From positions 19,837 through 83,836 of the forward strand of contig JSYX01000064.1 of the NCBI GenBank assembly GCA_000787465.1: DNA of 64,000 bases. Direction: 5' to 3'. This document shows positions 46,751 to 58,344 of the stretch, piece by piece. Position 1 is the first letter of the stretch; every line of letters starts with the position of its first letter. Origin of the DNA: Thermomucor indicae-seudaticae. Its lineage: Eukaryota > Mucoromycota > Mucoromycetes > Mucorales > Lichtheimiaceae. A program made the translations under genes and the position numbers. Below the pieces are notes generated by a model. The model ran no database searches, was not told the origin of the DNA, and was given only the letters and a program-made list of their open reading frames with translations.

Positions 46751-48519
46751 TTATTCTTACACTCCCCTCCAAAAAAGCTTGCGTGCACCTTGGATGCACT
46801 CACGCCAAATCGACCTTGAGGCCATCTGTTTCGGCACTAGCGTAACTTGCCATTAAACGCATGCTAAGGAAGTTCATGTTTACTTGGAAGACAATAGAGA
46901 TTCTAAACTTCATTGCATAAGCTTGAAAACATTAATAACGAACGTGGCCACGCAAGCTTCGAAGGCGCTTGCGTATACTTCCACGTCACGTATAAAATTG
47001 ATCATGACCCTATCAACACTTCTATACCTCCAAAAAATGAACTGGAGAAGTGGCTCAAGGAAACTCTCGGCGACCGTCTTGAGCATGGTTTTAATAAAGT
47101 GATAGGAAAAACGTGAGTGAGTATTAGCATACACTGAATGCAGTCAGACTTTCTTTCCTTAGTTATGCAATCTTACATTGCCTTAATGAAGACGAAGCTG
47201 CTACAAAGTATGAACTTTAGGGTATGGTAAACCATCGATACTGAGCTCTTGAATCAACTAGACCCCTCCCACAAGCACCTGCGGAAACAACTCCTCTGAC
47301 ACGCGCAAGACCACGGAGACACACAACAGCGACGGATCCAATACCACTGATACGATGAATACCAGGATTAAACACTAGTGATGCCAGGGACCGAACTAGT
47401 ATTTCTTATCGAGCCTACTGAGCCGAGCGTGTCGAGCTCAGGCTCGTTAAGAAACACTAGGCAGAACCGATCTTTTTGAGGCGAAAAACAACAAGAAGAA
47501 AAGTACCAGTAACGTCCCCAAGACCACCAAGGACGAACTTCATTGAGAAGTGTTCGTAGATGGGTAAGAAATATGCTATTTCATTAACTGTATCAGATTG
47601 ATCCAATACGTCTTTTAGCCACAAAGCGGTGTGCATAATCAGCACGCCATCCATCAAAAAAGGAAGACACTGGTTTGAAGATCAAATGATAGCAGAATGC
47701 GAAGGCTGGTTGATGCAACTTTCACACCGCAACATAGCAACATGGTCCCACGTTCGGTGGGCAAGTCCTTAGGGTTCCGCTCAGGACGCTTAGGACGGGC
47801 TCAGGACTATCCAGTCATGAGTCGGAACCCTACAGGTTCACTTTGAAGACTGGCTGCCATGGCCGTGAGTGTTCAATGGTCAAATGCACGCGTTGCTTGA
47901 TCTAAGTTTCCTACTTTAACGTTCAGAATACTATGAAGGTGACCCGTCAAGATGGAATCATAGTCTTAACGATGCAAAAGTTGGTAGATGAATGGCATTC
48001 AGTTCACCTTGAACAATTGTTACCCCTTTCTTCTTTACATGACCGTATGCAATCGCAAAAGCGCAAGGTAAAGCAGCAGTGAATGCAGTGCATATCAGTC
48101 CTCTATTTCCTCCAAGATAAGTGAGCAGGATGCTGCTGGTAATTGACACAGAGCAAACGTAGCTTCCCGATGGCATAAAAGGCATGTATACTCGCGCAGT
48201 CGAAGGCATGTCCCACGCAAAATAGGACTAAAGCTAGTGCAAACACTATTCCTCTTCAGGTGGTAATTGTGCAAACGAAGGGCGCACACCTGTAAGGGGG
48301 AATTGATTTGTTCCCTGCGTAAAAGGTAGTTTGTCATCAGCAACAATCAACCTTCCATGCACCGCGGCATATTTGAATTGAAGCGCAATTTCTTATTGAT
48401 TCACATGACTCACGGGTCTTCCACGAAGCGGACTTTGGCAATTGCAGAAACAATTTAAAGAAACGGGTGCATCGGCATCCGAGCCGATCACTTGTTTCCC
48501 TCCTTGTCCTTGGTAGGAA
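46751..48519. other. Gene-poor interval with decayed frames
   Basis: Short frames only. Plus 46913..47116 includes LEKWLKETLGDRLEHGFNKV, and minus 47457..47657 has a hydrophobic pattern (FVLGGLGDVTGTFLLVVF); neither is recognised. Repeated TCAGGAC-type words occur around 47780-47820. An inverted repeat is listed separately. Confidence 0.35.
47395..47460. repeat. Imperfect inverted repeat (hairpin)
   Basis: The left arm 47395..47423 (ACTAGTATTTCTTATCGAGC then CTACTGAGC) and the right arm 47436..47460 (GCTCAGGCTCGTTAAGAAAC then ACTAG) are near reverse complements. They are separated by about 12 bp. It may be the end of a MITE-like element or a folded transcript. Confidence 0.6.
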
Positions 48520-49386
48520 ATGGCCAAGGAATCCGTGAATGGAAAAAAGCATAAGGTGGCGGCGATGAGCGATACACGGTTTGCTCATATACAGCCCAGC
48601 GGCAGTTGGGAGATTCCGCGCAAAGTGTTTCATTACTCTGTCGGTAAGCGATCATTCATTCATGGCCGGTGGGCATCAAGCAGATAGACTTGTAAATAAC
48701 ACTGTGACCAAGGCTTCTTGGTGTTTTATTTGTATGCAAACGGTTACGACCCGGCTCAAGTATACCCATATCTGCTTGCGTTCCTTGGTCTTGTGCTATC
48801 GACCGAGTTCCTCCGGTTTACGCTGGATAGTTTTAATGTGCTTTATTGTCGAGTCGTGGGACCTTTGATGCGCCAAAGCGAGATTCATTCACGAGTCAAT
48901 GGCGTGGCTTACTACTTGGCAGGTACCGTACCTATCTCTCTTTTTTTTTCATGGCATGACCTGAATTGAATCGGTTCCCTTTGACCACCAGGATGCATTG
49001 TGGCTCTTTACTTTTTTCCAAAGGATATCGCATCGCTTTCCATCATCTACCTATCATGGGCAGACCCGACAGCAAGTATCTGCGGCCGCTTGTGGGGTCA
49101 GTACACGCCCCGGTTCGGCAAAAAGTCCTTGGCCGGGTCCTCAGGTGCCGTGGTTACTGGTGCGCTTGTGACCTACGTCTTCTATTCTGTGTTCTCTCAG
49201 GATACGTCTTACGAGGCAGCTGGTCTGCCTTTTTATGTTTTTGCGCTCTATGGTGGTCTCGTTGCAGGATTTTCAGAAGCTTTGGGAGATTTTGTTTATC
49301 TGGATGATAACCTGGTGATCCCGGTCGTTAGCTCTACATTACTGTGGGTCTATATGGGTTTTGGCAACGTATATGCATCCCTGTAG
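48520..49386 (+). CDS. DGK1: CTP-dependent diacylglycerol kinase, Dgk1 type
   Basis: Exons 48520..48643, 48713..48922 and 48992..49386 (242 aa). The conserved entry motif WEIPRKVFHYSVGFL is restored across the first splice. STEFLRF then LDSFN, SLSIIYLSWADPTASICGRL and FGKKSLAGSSGAVVTGAL are typical of the Dgk1/dolichol kinase/phosphatidate cytidylyltransferase superfamily, and EIPRK points to Dgk1. The protein has about six hydrophobic segments. It phosphorylates diacylglycerol with CTP at the ER/nuclear membrane, opposing Pah1 phosphatase. ATG 48520 has a purine at -3 and is preferred. A TAG three bases before it could also be a splice acceptor of a missed 5' exon. Confidence 0.88.
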
Positions 49387-49740
49387 ATGAGACATCATTG
49401 TCAGCGTTACCCGCCCTTTTTCTGTATCATAACAGTAGATCTTTAGCTACTTGGATAGACAGGCATGCAGGCAGAAACATATTGTTATTAATAAAAATGG
49501 GCTTGGGTTGATCCCGCCCACCCTTTGTCTTATATGCCAGCTGGCATAATCACTTTTGAACATTTGAATGCTTTGGTTTAGGCTGTCAGGGTCGGGAGTC
49601 ATGCACACAAACTTTATGTAGTTCTTTACATCTTGAATGTCACCCGATTGAAAGTCATTATTAGTCAAAATAAACAATAAATTACGGTTACGGATTAACG
49701 TTACTCGTACACAAAGTACAAGAGGGAGGGGTGATCTATT
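49387..49740. other. Tail-to-tail spacer between DGK1 and subtilase
   Basis: 354 bp between converging genes, AT-rich, no ORF of note. Confidence 0.5.
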
Positions 49741-52700
49741 TTATTTGACGTTGATGCGGCATGATTCCCAGACTTCCCAATCGCTTGATTTTTCGGGATT
49801 ACCAAGCAGCTTGAGCGCCTTAAAACGAATGCGGTAAGTACCGGGGAGGACGGGTATTTCGACAGGAAGGTCGATCCAGGCTGGTGAGTAGGTACCATGC
49901 CAGGGCAGGCTGCTGTAAGGCGTGCTCAGCGTGTTGCGTGCTGTCCAATCGAAGCCCCTGAAAGCGTAGCCGATCGTCTTTTCTGTGTTGTCTGACAAGA
50001 GTTCGGCAACAACGTGGGCGGTCGGGGTAGCCAAGCTGTAGACGATGTAAGGCGTCGTGTTATTGTCGAGGCGGTCAAAGACATAAGTGTCGGACGTCTT
50101 GTTATAGACAGTTTCCATCTTCGGATCGGTCACGAAAGGCGGTTCGTTGAAGATCGGGAGTTCCTTTTGCTGGCCGACGATACCGAAGTAAGGCACCATC
50201 AGGTCCTTAGCGCCGTTGGAACGGCTCTTGAACTGGATATAGCCGCCATACATGATGTGCAGGGAAGGATCGGTGTCTGGAGGTATCACTGTCACGACCA
50301 CGTTGGCGCTGCGGCCGGGAGAGACCTTGATTATGCTTTTGGAGATCCGGAGCTTGGCAGCTGTATGGTTGCCAAAGGTGGCGGGCTCGGTGAACATGTA
50401 ACCCGAGCTGGGAATGTCGTAAGGTACAACAGAGACAGAGACGTTGTTTGTGATTTCGTACGAAACGATGCTGTCGCCATAATTGGTGACGGTCAGGGTA
50501 TGCGTCTTGTAGAGACTAGTCGCTGTGTCGTTGAAGCTGATACCGCCGGGAGAAATATGAACTGTTTCCGTGATGGCGTCATAGACTAGTATAAACAGAG
50601 TGTTAAAGAGAAGTCAGAGCTTCTATTTTCTTTTTCCTATTTACCTTGAACCAAACCAGCGCCTTGACGAAGAGGGGAATCAATATACGACTCGCCCTTG
50701 GCATGAGGAGCCTTATAAGCATAGTTTTGGAATTGCTCGGTGATAAAAGCAGGCTTAGCCTTCCTGCCGTTCAAGGATTTCAGGTACAGGGCAAAGGAGC
50801 CAGAAACATAAGGGGTAGCCATGGACGTGCCGCTCATGAAGCCCCAGCTGCCAAGATAGCGAGGGAGCGTCGAGTAAATGTTACCGCCGACACCAGCGAT
50901 GTCAGGCTTCATGTCGTTCTCGTAACTTGGGCCAACGCTTGAGAAATCAGAGACGGTGTTACCAGTAGTGATAGGAACGATCTTGTCCGTCTTTTGGAAG
51001 GTGAGTTTGACGGTCTTGCCACCTTGGAGGGCCCCAGCAAGTTTGACGCCGACATCGTGACCAATACCGACAACAGGGATGGGTGCACCAGGTGTGGAGG
51101 GGGCAAAGGAGTCACCGTCATTGTTGTAGACGACCAAGCCGATAGCGCCGGCCTTGGCAGCATTCGTCGCCTTGTCAGTAAAGGTGCAGGTACCGCGCTG
51201 AACCAGGGCCAACTTGCCCTTGACACCGCTGGGGATGTTGCTCTCGTCGCATGCATCCTGGATGCTTCCAAGGTTCTTATCACCTGCAGCCAGCTCGCCG
51301 TCGGGGATGTCGCCAGGGTCCGGAGTACCCAATTGATAAGCTAGCATGAAATTAGTACGATAAGATCGGGGGGGGGGGGGGGAAAAACCTTTCTCCACAA
51401 ACTTACTGAATTCTCCGTCAATGCCCGTTGCTGTAAATTGCTTTGCAAGTTGGTAGTTGTTATCAAATGAAGCGACCGAGGTAGCACCATGACCCGTGCT
51501 GGGAGAGCCCACGGTTAATGCACCGCTTGCACCTGAATTGCCTGCCGCAATCACGACTGGTTCAGGTTTTTAATAAGTTTAGTTAATGACCATCGTAAAT
51601 AATGCGTCATTTTCGATTCTTACCTGGCACGCCCTGCTTGACAATACGTTCAGCAACCACGGCTGAAGCACTTTCAGACCACCCACTTGTATCACCCAGA
51701 CTCATGGAAATAATGTCAACACCGGTATCATAGGCTTCCAGCATGGCTTGGATAATAATGTCATCCGAAGTAGAACCCGTGCAACCAAATACTCGCCACA
51801 TGCCGAGCGTCGCATCGGGAGCAACACCTGTAAAGTTCTATCATGTATCCCCATTAATTATCGTCCTTTTTTCTTTTGTTCTATGAAAAGTTAGAAAACC
51901 TACGCTTGCTTTACCAGCAATAATACCGGAAACGTGAGTGCCGTGACCTTGATATGAAAGAAAGCATGAATGAGTGTGCATTCTTTTCTTCGATTATGAC
52001 CAATTTTACTTACCGCTTGCACCAGAGGCAGCACCGCAGTCATCCAGAGGTGTAGGACCAGGAACCGCAATGATATTGCCGTTATCGGCATTATAGTTAT
52101 TACCGACCAAGTCTCTGCCATAACGGACCTTGTAGCCAGGACCAAAGCCGCCACCCAAAGCAGGGTGATAGTAATCAACACCTATTGTTTTTTCCATCTA
52201 TTTAGTCTTCTTTGTGTACACAACATGTGCTTTTCTTTGTTATACCTGTATCAATGATACCAACGACAATGCCTTCACCGGTATTCTTCAGCTCACTATG
52301 AACACGATCCACCTGGGTCATGGCGTGAGGCAATAAGAGCGTGGTATTGATGGCTTCGCTGTCGGATGAGGAAAGGATTCTCGGAGAAGTGTTGGGCCGC
52401 GGAACAATCGAGACTCGATACACATTGGCGACGTGAGTTTGGTCCAGGATCGATTTGACAACACTTTCACTGAACGTGGAGGCCAGATCCCCACTTGAGG
52501 AAGCACGCTGGACTTGAAGCGAGATACCGTTAAACAGTTCATGCGAATAAGATCCAGTCACCTTGAGAATAAGGTCCTGAAATTGTTTCTCGAGAAGCTT
52601 GACCAGGTTTTCCGCTGGCGTGGCCACATCGTTGTTTGCAAACTCGACTATGTAACGTCCTTGAACAAACGAAGAAGTTGGTTTTTTGTCGATACCAGCA

Positions 52701-52768
52701 AAGGAAGCACTGCTGCCACCGATCAGGGCAGCCAGTGTGGCCCCGAGCAGATAAGGCACAAGTTTCAT
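49741..52768 (-). CDS. Secreted subtilisin-like serine protease with PA domain (S8A, Vpr/C5a-peptidase-like)
   Basis: Minus-strand exons 52246..52768, 52014..52181, 51904..51947, 51624..51837, 51407..51556, 50645..51340 and 49741..50585 (879 aa). A signal peptide (MKLVPYLLGATLAALIGGSS) leads into an I9-type propeptide (RYIVEFANND). The catalytic triad is Asp173 (VVGIIDTGVDYYHP), His232 (GHGTHVSGIIAG) and Ser539 (SGTSMATPYVSG). The oxyanion Asn323 is in AAGNSGA. A PA domain is inserted before the Ser (KLALVQRGTCTFTDKATNAA), and the C-terminal ~280 residues form an Fn3-like beta domain. It is a secreted degradative endopeptidase. All six introns are GT-AG; joining exon 3 to 4 gives NFTGVAPDATLG. 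Intron 5 carries a C15 tract on the coding strand. Confidence 0.95.
51368..51382. repeat. Mononucleotide G15 tract inside a subtilase intron
   Basis: Fifteen G on the plus strand (C15 in the pre-mRNA) lie in intron 51341..51406, between the donor and the acceptor. Confidence 0.9.
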
Positions 52769-53263
52769 AAAAGAAAAAGGGAAAGGAAAGGGGGAGGGAA
52801 GAGGAAGAGGAGGAGGAGGAGGAGGATGTCTTTTATTTTTTCCTTTCAGACCACCAAAGTTTATATAGTATGCAAACGGCTCTAAGGCGGGCGAAATTTG
52901 GTTTCGTACTCCCCACTTATTTGTACTCGATGCACATGTTTATTCAGAAACTTGTTCTCCCGGGCTATTCTAAATTAGTAAATTATCCCCACTTTGATTC
53001 GATCCTTATAAAGATTTAGTTAGCATGCCTTTTTCTTTTCTTCTTACTCAAGTTTTTTCCCTTCCCATGCACAATGATTATCGAGAAGAAGATAATAGAT
53101 ACATAGTTCCATACAAGAACGTAACACACAAGCAAATTCAACTGGTTGGTTTTAACGCATAAAGACAAATAAAAAGGAAAAACGGAACACAAACACTCAT
53201 AAACATATATACGAAGAAAAGAAACCTGTAGTATCCATAGAGAAGCACAGGCTTGAAATGCAG
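52769..53263. other. Subtilase upstream region and HSF 3' flank
   Basis: Both genes are on the minus strand, so this holds the subtilase promoter. A GA-rich plus strand (CT-rich leader for the gene) with a GAG repeat lies next to the ATG (52790-52830). The rest is AT-rich. No gene. Confidence 0.5.
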
Positions 53264-54590
53264 TTATCGATGAGAAAGAGGATCGAAAGGATTGGCAAAG
53301 GTAAAGGATGCAGGTTGTTGATCATGGCTGGTAGCGAGACGGCTTGTGTTGGAAGAAGAAGACGACTGCTGACTCTGAAGAGGCGTGCGTGGGGAACGAG
53401 GTGAGTATAGGGAATTGGCTTCATCATCAGAGAGCATGCTGCTAGGACTCGGACTGGGCGGCAAGAACGGTCCTAGGTAGGAAGATGTGCGATTCACACA
53501 GGAGGACGGTAGCGCCAAATCAGTCCTTTGCAGATTCTGTGTTTGGATCGACAACGGGCTGGGATAGACGTCACTCGAGGTAGCAGCAGTACTTGTCGTC
53601 GACGGGACCGTTGAATGATCAGGAGAGGTAATAAAGATGGACGGTGGTTGCTCGGATACGTCGATATCGACTTCGGCGGGTAAACGTCCTAGCAACAAAT
53701 TCATTAACTTTTTTTCTAAAAAGAAAACTAAACGATGACGCACCACCATTCTGTTGCGATATGTACTGAGCCATGCTTTTCATTAATTGCTGCTGATTCG
53801 CTTGTTTGCGTTTTGTTTCCTCAAGTTCTTTGACGAGCTGATTAAAGTTTCCAAATAACTGACTGATTTGCTGCATCATGTCGGACTGCACGACTTGCAT
53901 CATGGCCAGATGAGCGTGAAGATCGCCGTTTTCTCGTCGACTGTTATTGTCGGTTGTTGTTTCCATGGCTTTACGTTTAATGTCGTCCAGGAGATCGGGC
54001 CGGTTCCGAAGAAATTTTGGGTGCGAAAACTCCCAAATTTGGTTTTCAGCCAAGGTACGGTGTCCTCGTGGTGATTTGTTCACTTTATGAAAGCCGTACC
54101 TAGGAATAATTATTACTATTAGGAAGTCAACAAACACAGGTAATGAAAAGTGAAACTTTACATATTGAGTTGTCGGACAAAACTCGAAAAATTATTGTGT
54201 TTAAAGTGCTTTGGCAAGACTTCTCGTGAAAATTCCATGATGTTGCAAACAATGAAAGAAGAGCCGGTATAATTCCAGGCGATTAAATGCTGATATTGAC
54301 TGTCAATGACCATACTATGTAAAATTCAGGGACCTGAAATATTAGATCCTGCCATCTTTACGACGAAACGATTTCTTTTACTTGTATAGTTTATGAACAA
54401 AGGTGTTTGCGTTAGCTGGCTTTTGTTGCGGAGAAGGTATTGGTAACTGATGTTCAGGAAATGTCTGCATTGGTGATGAATGAGGTAATGTCGACAATGT
54501 CGGAACGGTCGATCGAACGCAGTGTGGTGGTTTTTCGAGTATTGAAGAACAACTGCCGGATGTTGGCGACCGCCGATGGAGTTGATCCAT
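53264..54590 (-). CDS. Heat shock factor-type transcription factor
   Basis: Minus-strand exons 54382..54590, 54162..54314, 53744..54099 and 53264..53688 (380 aa). The HSF DNA-binding domain spans about residues 62-170. It runs NTFVHKLYNMV, HLIAWNYTGSSFIVCN, EFSREVLPKHFKHNNFSSFV then RQLNMYGFHKVNK, and WEFSHPKFLRNRPDLLDDIK. A hydrophobic-repeat helix for trimerisation follows (MMQQISQLFGNFNQLVKELE). The C-terminal half is Ser/Pro-rich and disordered. It binds nGAAn-type elements, probably as a trimer. Whether it is the main Hsf1 or an Sfl1/Mga1-like member cannot be told. The start is ATG 54590, and all introns are GT-AG and in phase. Confidence 0.92.
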
Positions 54591-55956
54591 TATAACACGG
54601 TTTGAGGAAGAGCAAGTTGCTAAACGGAAGAACACGTTTTAAATCCAGTCAGTCACAATGGAACATCCAGAAAGCATCCATCCAACAACGTGAGCGCGGG
54701 TCTGTTCGAAGCATAAAGTCGGACCATGGTTCTCAACCTCTTTTTCTCCACCATGAGTCCCGATTAATGTGCCTTCAATTATATCAAGGACTCTTCGAAT
54801 AGCAGAGACGGATACCAAAATACAAGGTGTCGAATGCGCTTGGAATAACCCAGGAATTCACATCTTTACCACCTGAACGGCGGCTGGCCTCATGACACAT
54901 TGGACTAAATTGGGGTTAACGCTGTTTCCAGGACAATTATCAGCCAATCATTTTATTAACGTGGTCGTATGAAGGCCAATCAGAAGTGCAATAAACTATA
55001 GCGTGCTTCGTGTAACCCCAGACCAAGCAAAAGCAAAAAGGTGCCTTTGCCAGTTGGCCAAACGATAGACTTCACTATAGGAAGAAAATTCTCCTTATGG
55101 TGCTTGTGCCGGTTTGAAAAGTCAAGTCGCATCTATGATAATCATACCGACTTCCACTTCGGCTGCTAGTATGGTGTTCTAGTCAAACCCAAACAAGGTT
55201 TCATTTTCAGGGCAATTCCGAGAGCATGTCGCATCCTACCGCAAAGCAGGAAGCCAATGAACAGCAGTGGAGTAATATATGCGTTAAAAATGATATGGAT
55301 GCACAGCGGGCAAATACTGATCTCTGGGATTAACGCGCAGCGAGCTTCAGCGATGTAAAAGCTCTATTTCAGATATTAATCAAATAGGAAACACTTAACA
55401 AGAACGCCAGCATCACCATGGAAAAATGCATATCCATCCTCACGAAAGGAGTGTTGTATTTCCCTACTCCAATGAAAGATATACGTTATTTGAAGTTAGG
55501 ACACCAGTTTCTGTATGTGGATGACGTAAGCTTTAAGGCCTCGTAAGATTCGAGGGAAAGAGCGATGTTTTTCATGAACAAGGTCAAGCAAACGCCTAAA
55601 ATCTGCATCCATCAGGCTCTATATTCATTCTGATAACTGAGCGTAAGCTATCAGTCATTTTATAAGCATTATTTTGTCACTCCCCCAATGCACGCAAAAA
55701 TAAGACTACACCGGACAGAATAACTGTCCACTAACAATTGAGCAGTAACGAGAATATGTGTACTTCAGCTTTCGACTTGAGGAGTCATTCATTTTCGTGA
55801 AAATCGAGAAAATCAGTATAACTTGAGTTATTTGTAGTAGGCACCGCCAAATGACAACCTTTTACAGTAAAGTCCATTTGCCGAGGGCGTTTTCTGGTTT
55901 TAACGTCCGGTCTAGCTCGTATCTGCTTTTTATCAATCCTCCTCATTAAGCCCCTC
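54591..55956. other. Gene-poor interval
   Basis: HSF upstream region, then about 1 kb with coding-like fragments on the plus strand. One is MEKCISILTKGVLYFPTPMK (about 55419-55480), which continues to QFLYVDDVSF before a stop. No complete gene and no family recognised. Confidence 0.4.
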
Positions 55957-56418
55957 ATGAATCGCTTTGTGCGTATTTCGAAAACCATCGTCAGGCGTCC
56001 CGTCATTCCACGATTGAACGTTCCTGTCGCGGCGCGTTGCACTTCATTAAGATGGCAACGCATGTACAACACACCTTCCTCCCCGTCATTAGCCAACGAC
56101 GGACAACGTATGGAAGAAGCCATGAACCATATAGAAGAACTCTTTAGTGCAGCTAAAGACGAAGCAAGTATCATATCTTCTACAGTGTTCATTCTCTAAT
56201 GCGCAACAATATAGATGGAATATGCCCAAGAATCAGCAGGATCGGTTTATTACCACCAAGATCGCGAAACAGCAGAAAAGGCAGTCCGGGAATGCTTGGA
56301 TGCATTTGACGAGTTCTTGAACCGATTACCAACGGACGAAATGCGTAACGAAGTACAAACCAAAGTCGGCATGAAAATGAAGGAACTGAAAATGGAATTC
56401 GAAGCTTTGCCCCACTGA
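55957..56418 (+). CDS. Small conserved-looking protein with likely mitochondrial presequence
   Basis: Exons 55957..56163 and 56215..56418 (136 aa). The N-terminus (MNRFVRISKTIVRRPVIPRL) is Arg-rich, amphipathic and free of acidic residues, as in matrix-targeting presequences. The rest is helical and acidic (MEEAMNHIEELFSAAKDE, then ETAEKAVRECLDAFDEFLNR). I cannot name the family; it looks like a small fungal mitochondrial helical protein. The intron (56164..56214, 51 bp) has a GC donor, GAA|GCAAGT, and acceptor AATATAG|ATG. A GT donor four bases on would break the frame. It converges with U2A', whose 3' end is 64 bp away. Confidence 0.7.
56164..56214 (+). other. GC-AG intron of the small mitochondrial-like gene
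   Basis: The donor is GAA|GCAAGT and the acceptor AATATAG|ATG. Splicing joins AKDE to MEYAQESAG in one helix. Confidence 0.7.
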
Positions 56419-56481
56419 AGGCCGATCAATAATACGTACGTACGAACGAACGAGTGGGGGACGAAATTGCGTTTATTCTTT

Positions 56482-57474
56482 TTACTTTCCGCGACTTGAT
56501 GGTACTTGGCCTGCCTTCAACAATCGTTCTAACCTTGAGATCTCATCTAATGAAGTCGCTTGTTTGAGCGCTTCCTGTAAGAAATAAAAAAAAACCGCTG
56601 TTCAGTACACCGTATCCCCATTGTTCCAAGTTTAAAACGTACTCTAATCCTCATTTGCTCTTCGGGACTTAGACCTTTTCCAGGTCCGTTCTTTTGCGCT
56701 TCTGAATCCAGTCCTTCGCCCACTTCGAAAGTCTTGCTCTTCGCATCCGTGATCGATTTAGCCAATGCGTTTTCGGATCCGTCGGCTGCCCGGAATAATT
56801 TCGCTGCTTCTTCGCGTTCCTGTATACCATAATAACATGAGCTCTTTTCTGTGAATAGACGGAAAAACGTCAAGAGTCGACAATTACAGCTTTCTTGATC
56901 TTTAAGAAATCGAGGACTCGCAACTTGGGTAACTTGTGAATAAGATAGAGGCGGTAATGCTTCTTTTTCGTCACTGGGTTATCAAGCAGGCTGAGATAGG
57001 TGAGTCGTCTGCAGTTTGCAAGGCATGCGAGGTCGCCCAGTTCTTGGATGGAATTGTTGGTGAGGATGAGGGTCGTCAGGTTGGGGACATGTTCGTGCAA
57101 ATTCGGCTCGATGCGGTGAATGCGATTGTTAGCGAGGAGTAAATGCTGAAGACGAATTAGGCGAGGGAAGTTGCCCAGTACACGCAAGTCATTGTTTGTG
57201 AAATCGATCGTGTCGTTTAAATCCTGTAATATCAACAAGCCGCGTTCCAGCAATCCCCAAAAACCTCCATCGGAAGACCAGTTCGTTACCTTTGTGGCTC
57301 CCAGGTTTTCTATGGCAGGTATCTTCAAGTCTGGCGCAATTTCGTGAGCATCAAAAACGTAGTATTGCCCCAAATAACCGTGGCCGTTGTACCTCTTAAA
57401 ACCAATTCGCGATCGTTAAGTGGATTAATGTGCGAAACAGACTCGTTAAGTAGGTCAGTCGTTAGCTTCACCAT
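56482..57474 (-). CDS. LEA1: U2 snRNP protein A' (Lea1/SNRPA1)
   Basis: Minus-strand exons 57393..57474, 57290..57330, 56888..57223, 56643..56819 and 56482..56574 (242 aa, human U2A' is 255). It starts MVKLTTDLLNES and has RELVLR, IPAIENLGATKDLNDTIDFT, NNDLRVLGNFPRLIRL, LLLANNRIHRI, LILTNNSIQELGDL, and LDNPVTKKKHYRLYLIHKLP then KLRVLDF: a complete LRR cap. The C-terminus (EEQMRIREALKQATSLDEI) matches the family tail. It binds U2 stem-loop IV with U2B''. The U2 snRNA gene lies only 3.7 kb downstream in this window. Confidence 0.95.
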
Positions 57475-57969
57475 TGTGTATTTGCAAGCTGTGTTATTTA
57501 AGAGAGAAAGAGATGAGGGCAATCCGCGCCATACGCGCCCATTGCGGGGTGAGCCCTGTGGCTTATACAGATCCGAGCATTGTCTCTGTCATTCCAGAAA
57601 GCACATTCCAATGAACTCATGTCCTCACTTGAAGACTCCCAAATCTAGGCCCTTCTTTATGCAGAGTATAGTGCGACAAACGCCACAATAAAGCCCATGT
57701 CGAACAGCATAGTTCATTTCGAAAACTATTCCATTGAATTCTTCCTGTTTTCAACATTTCGGGAGGCTCGACGGCTGTAAAACGCATACATGCGACATCA
57801 ACTTGGGTTTGATCAAGCGTTCAGGTTATCCAGCTTTGCATCGTCAATCTAAGAGTGTCGGGAGGGGATGATATGTATTATTGCTATCTCTTGATTCGTC
57901 AAGGCAGGACATTTTGCTGAAAGCTTTATGCACCGCTATGAATGACGACGGATGTCGTTTTCTTTTCAG

Positions 57970-58133
57970 AGTTTGCCTTGCGAACTGGTTATGACAAACG
58001 ACCTGCTGGACAAAGATGCAAGCAACTCGTTCACTCACTCACTTTCCTTTATTACGCTGTGTCAGTAGTCTGTTTTATCTCCTGGTTATATACGGCTTGG
58101 AAATTTAGAACCACTTTTGAAGAGAAGAACTGA
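57970..58133 (+). CDS. Possible last exon of a small single-pass membrane protein
   Basis: After a TTTTCTTTTCAG acceptor (ending 57969) a frame runs FALRTGYDKRPAGQRCKQLV, then the hydrophobic segment LTFLYYAVSVVCFISWLY, and ends FEEKN. The pattern (basic loop, one membrane helix, short charged tail) looks real, but I could not assign an upstream exon or name a family. An in-frame ATG at 57942 would give 63 aa without splicing. Confidence 0.3.
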
Positions 58134-58344
58134 TCTTTGGCCTGTCCTCTAATGGCTATCATACAGTGTCTCATCAGAAAAGCCATCAGTCTGCTCCTGG
58201 AACTCTATTCGGTTTCATTTTTCTCAAAGCGACGGCCAATGTAGGGCAAACTCTGTATAGCAAGGGGTTTATTTAAAATCTATCTCGACATGAATCCCAA
58301 ATAAGCGTTCATAATCTTGCATACCGCACTTGAGTACCATCATC

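Noticed and set aside
50014..50589. 191-aa plus-strand ORF
   Set aside because: Antisense to the subtilase last exon; no motif of its own.
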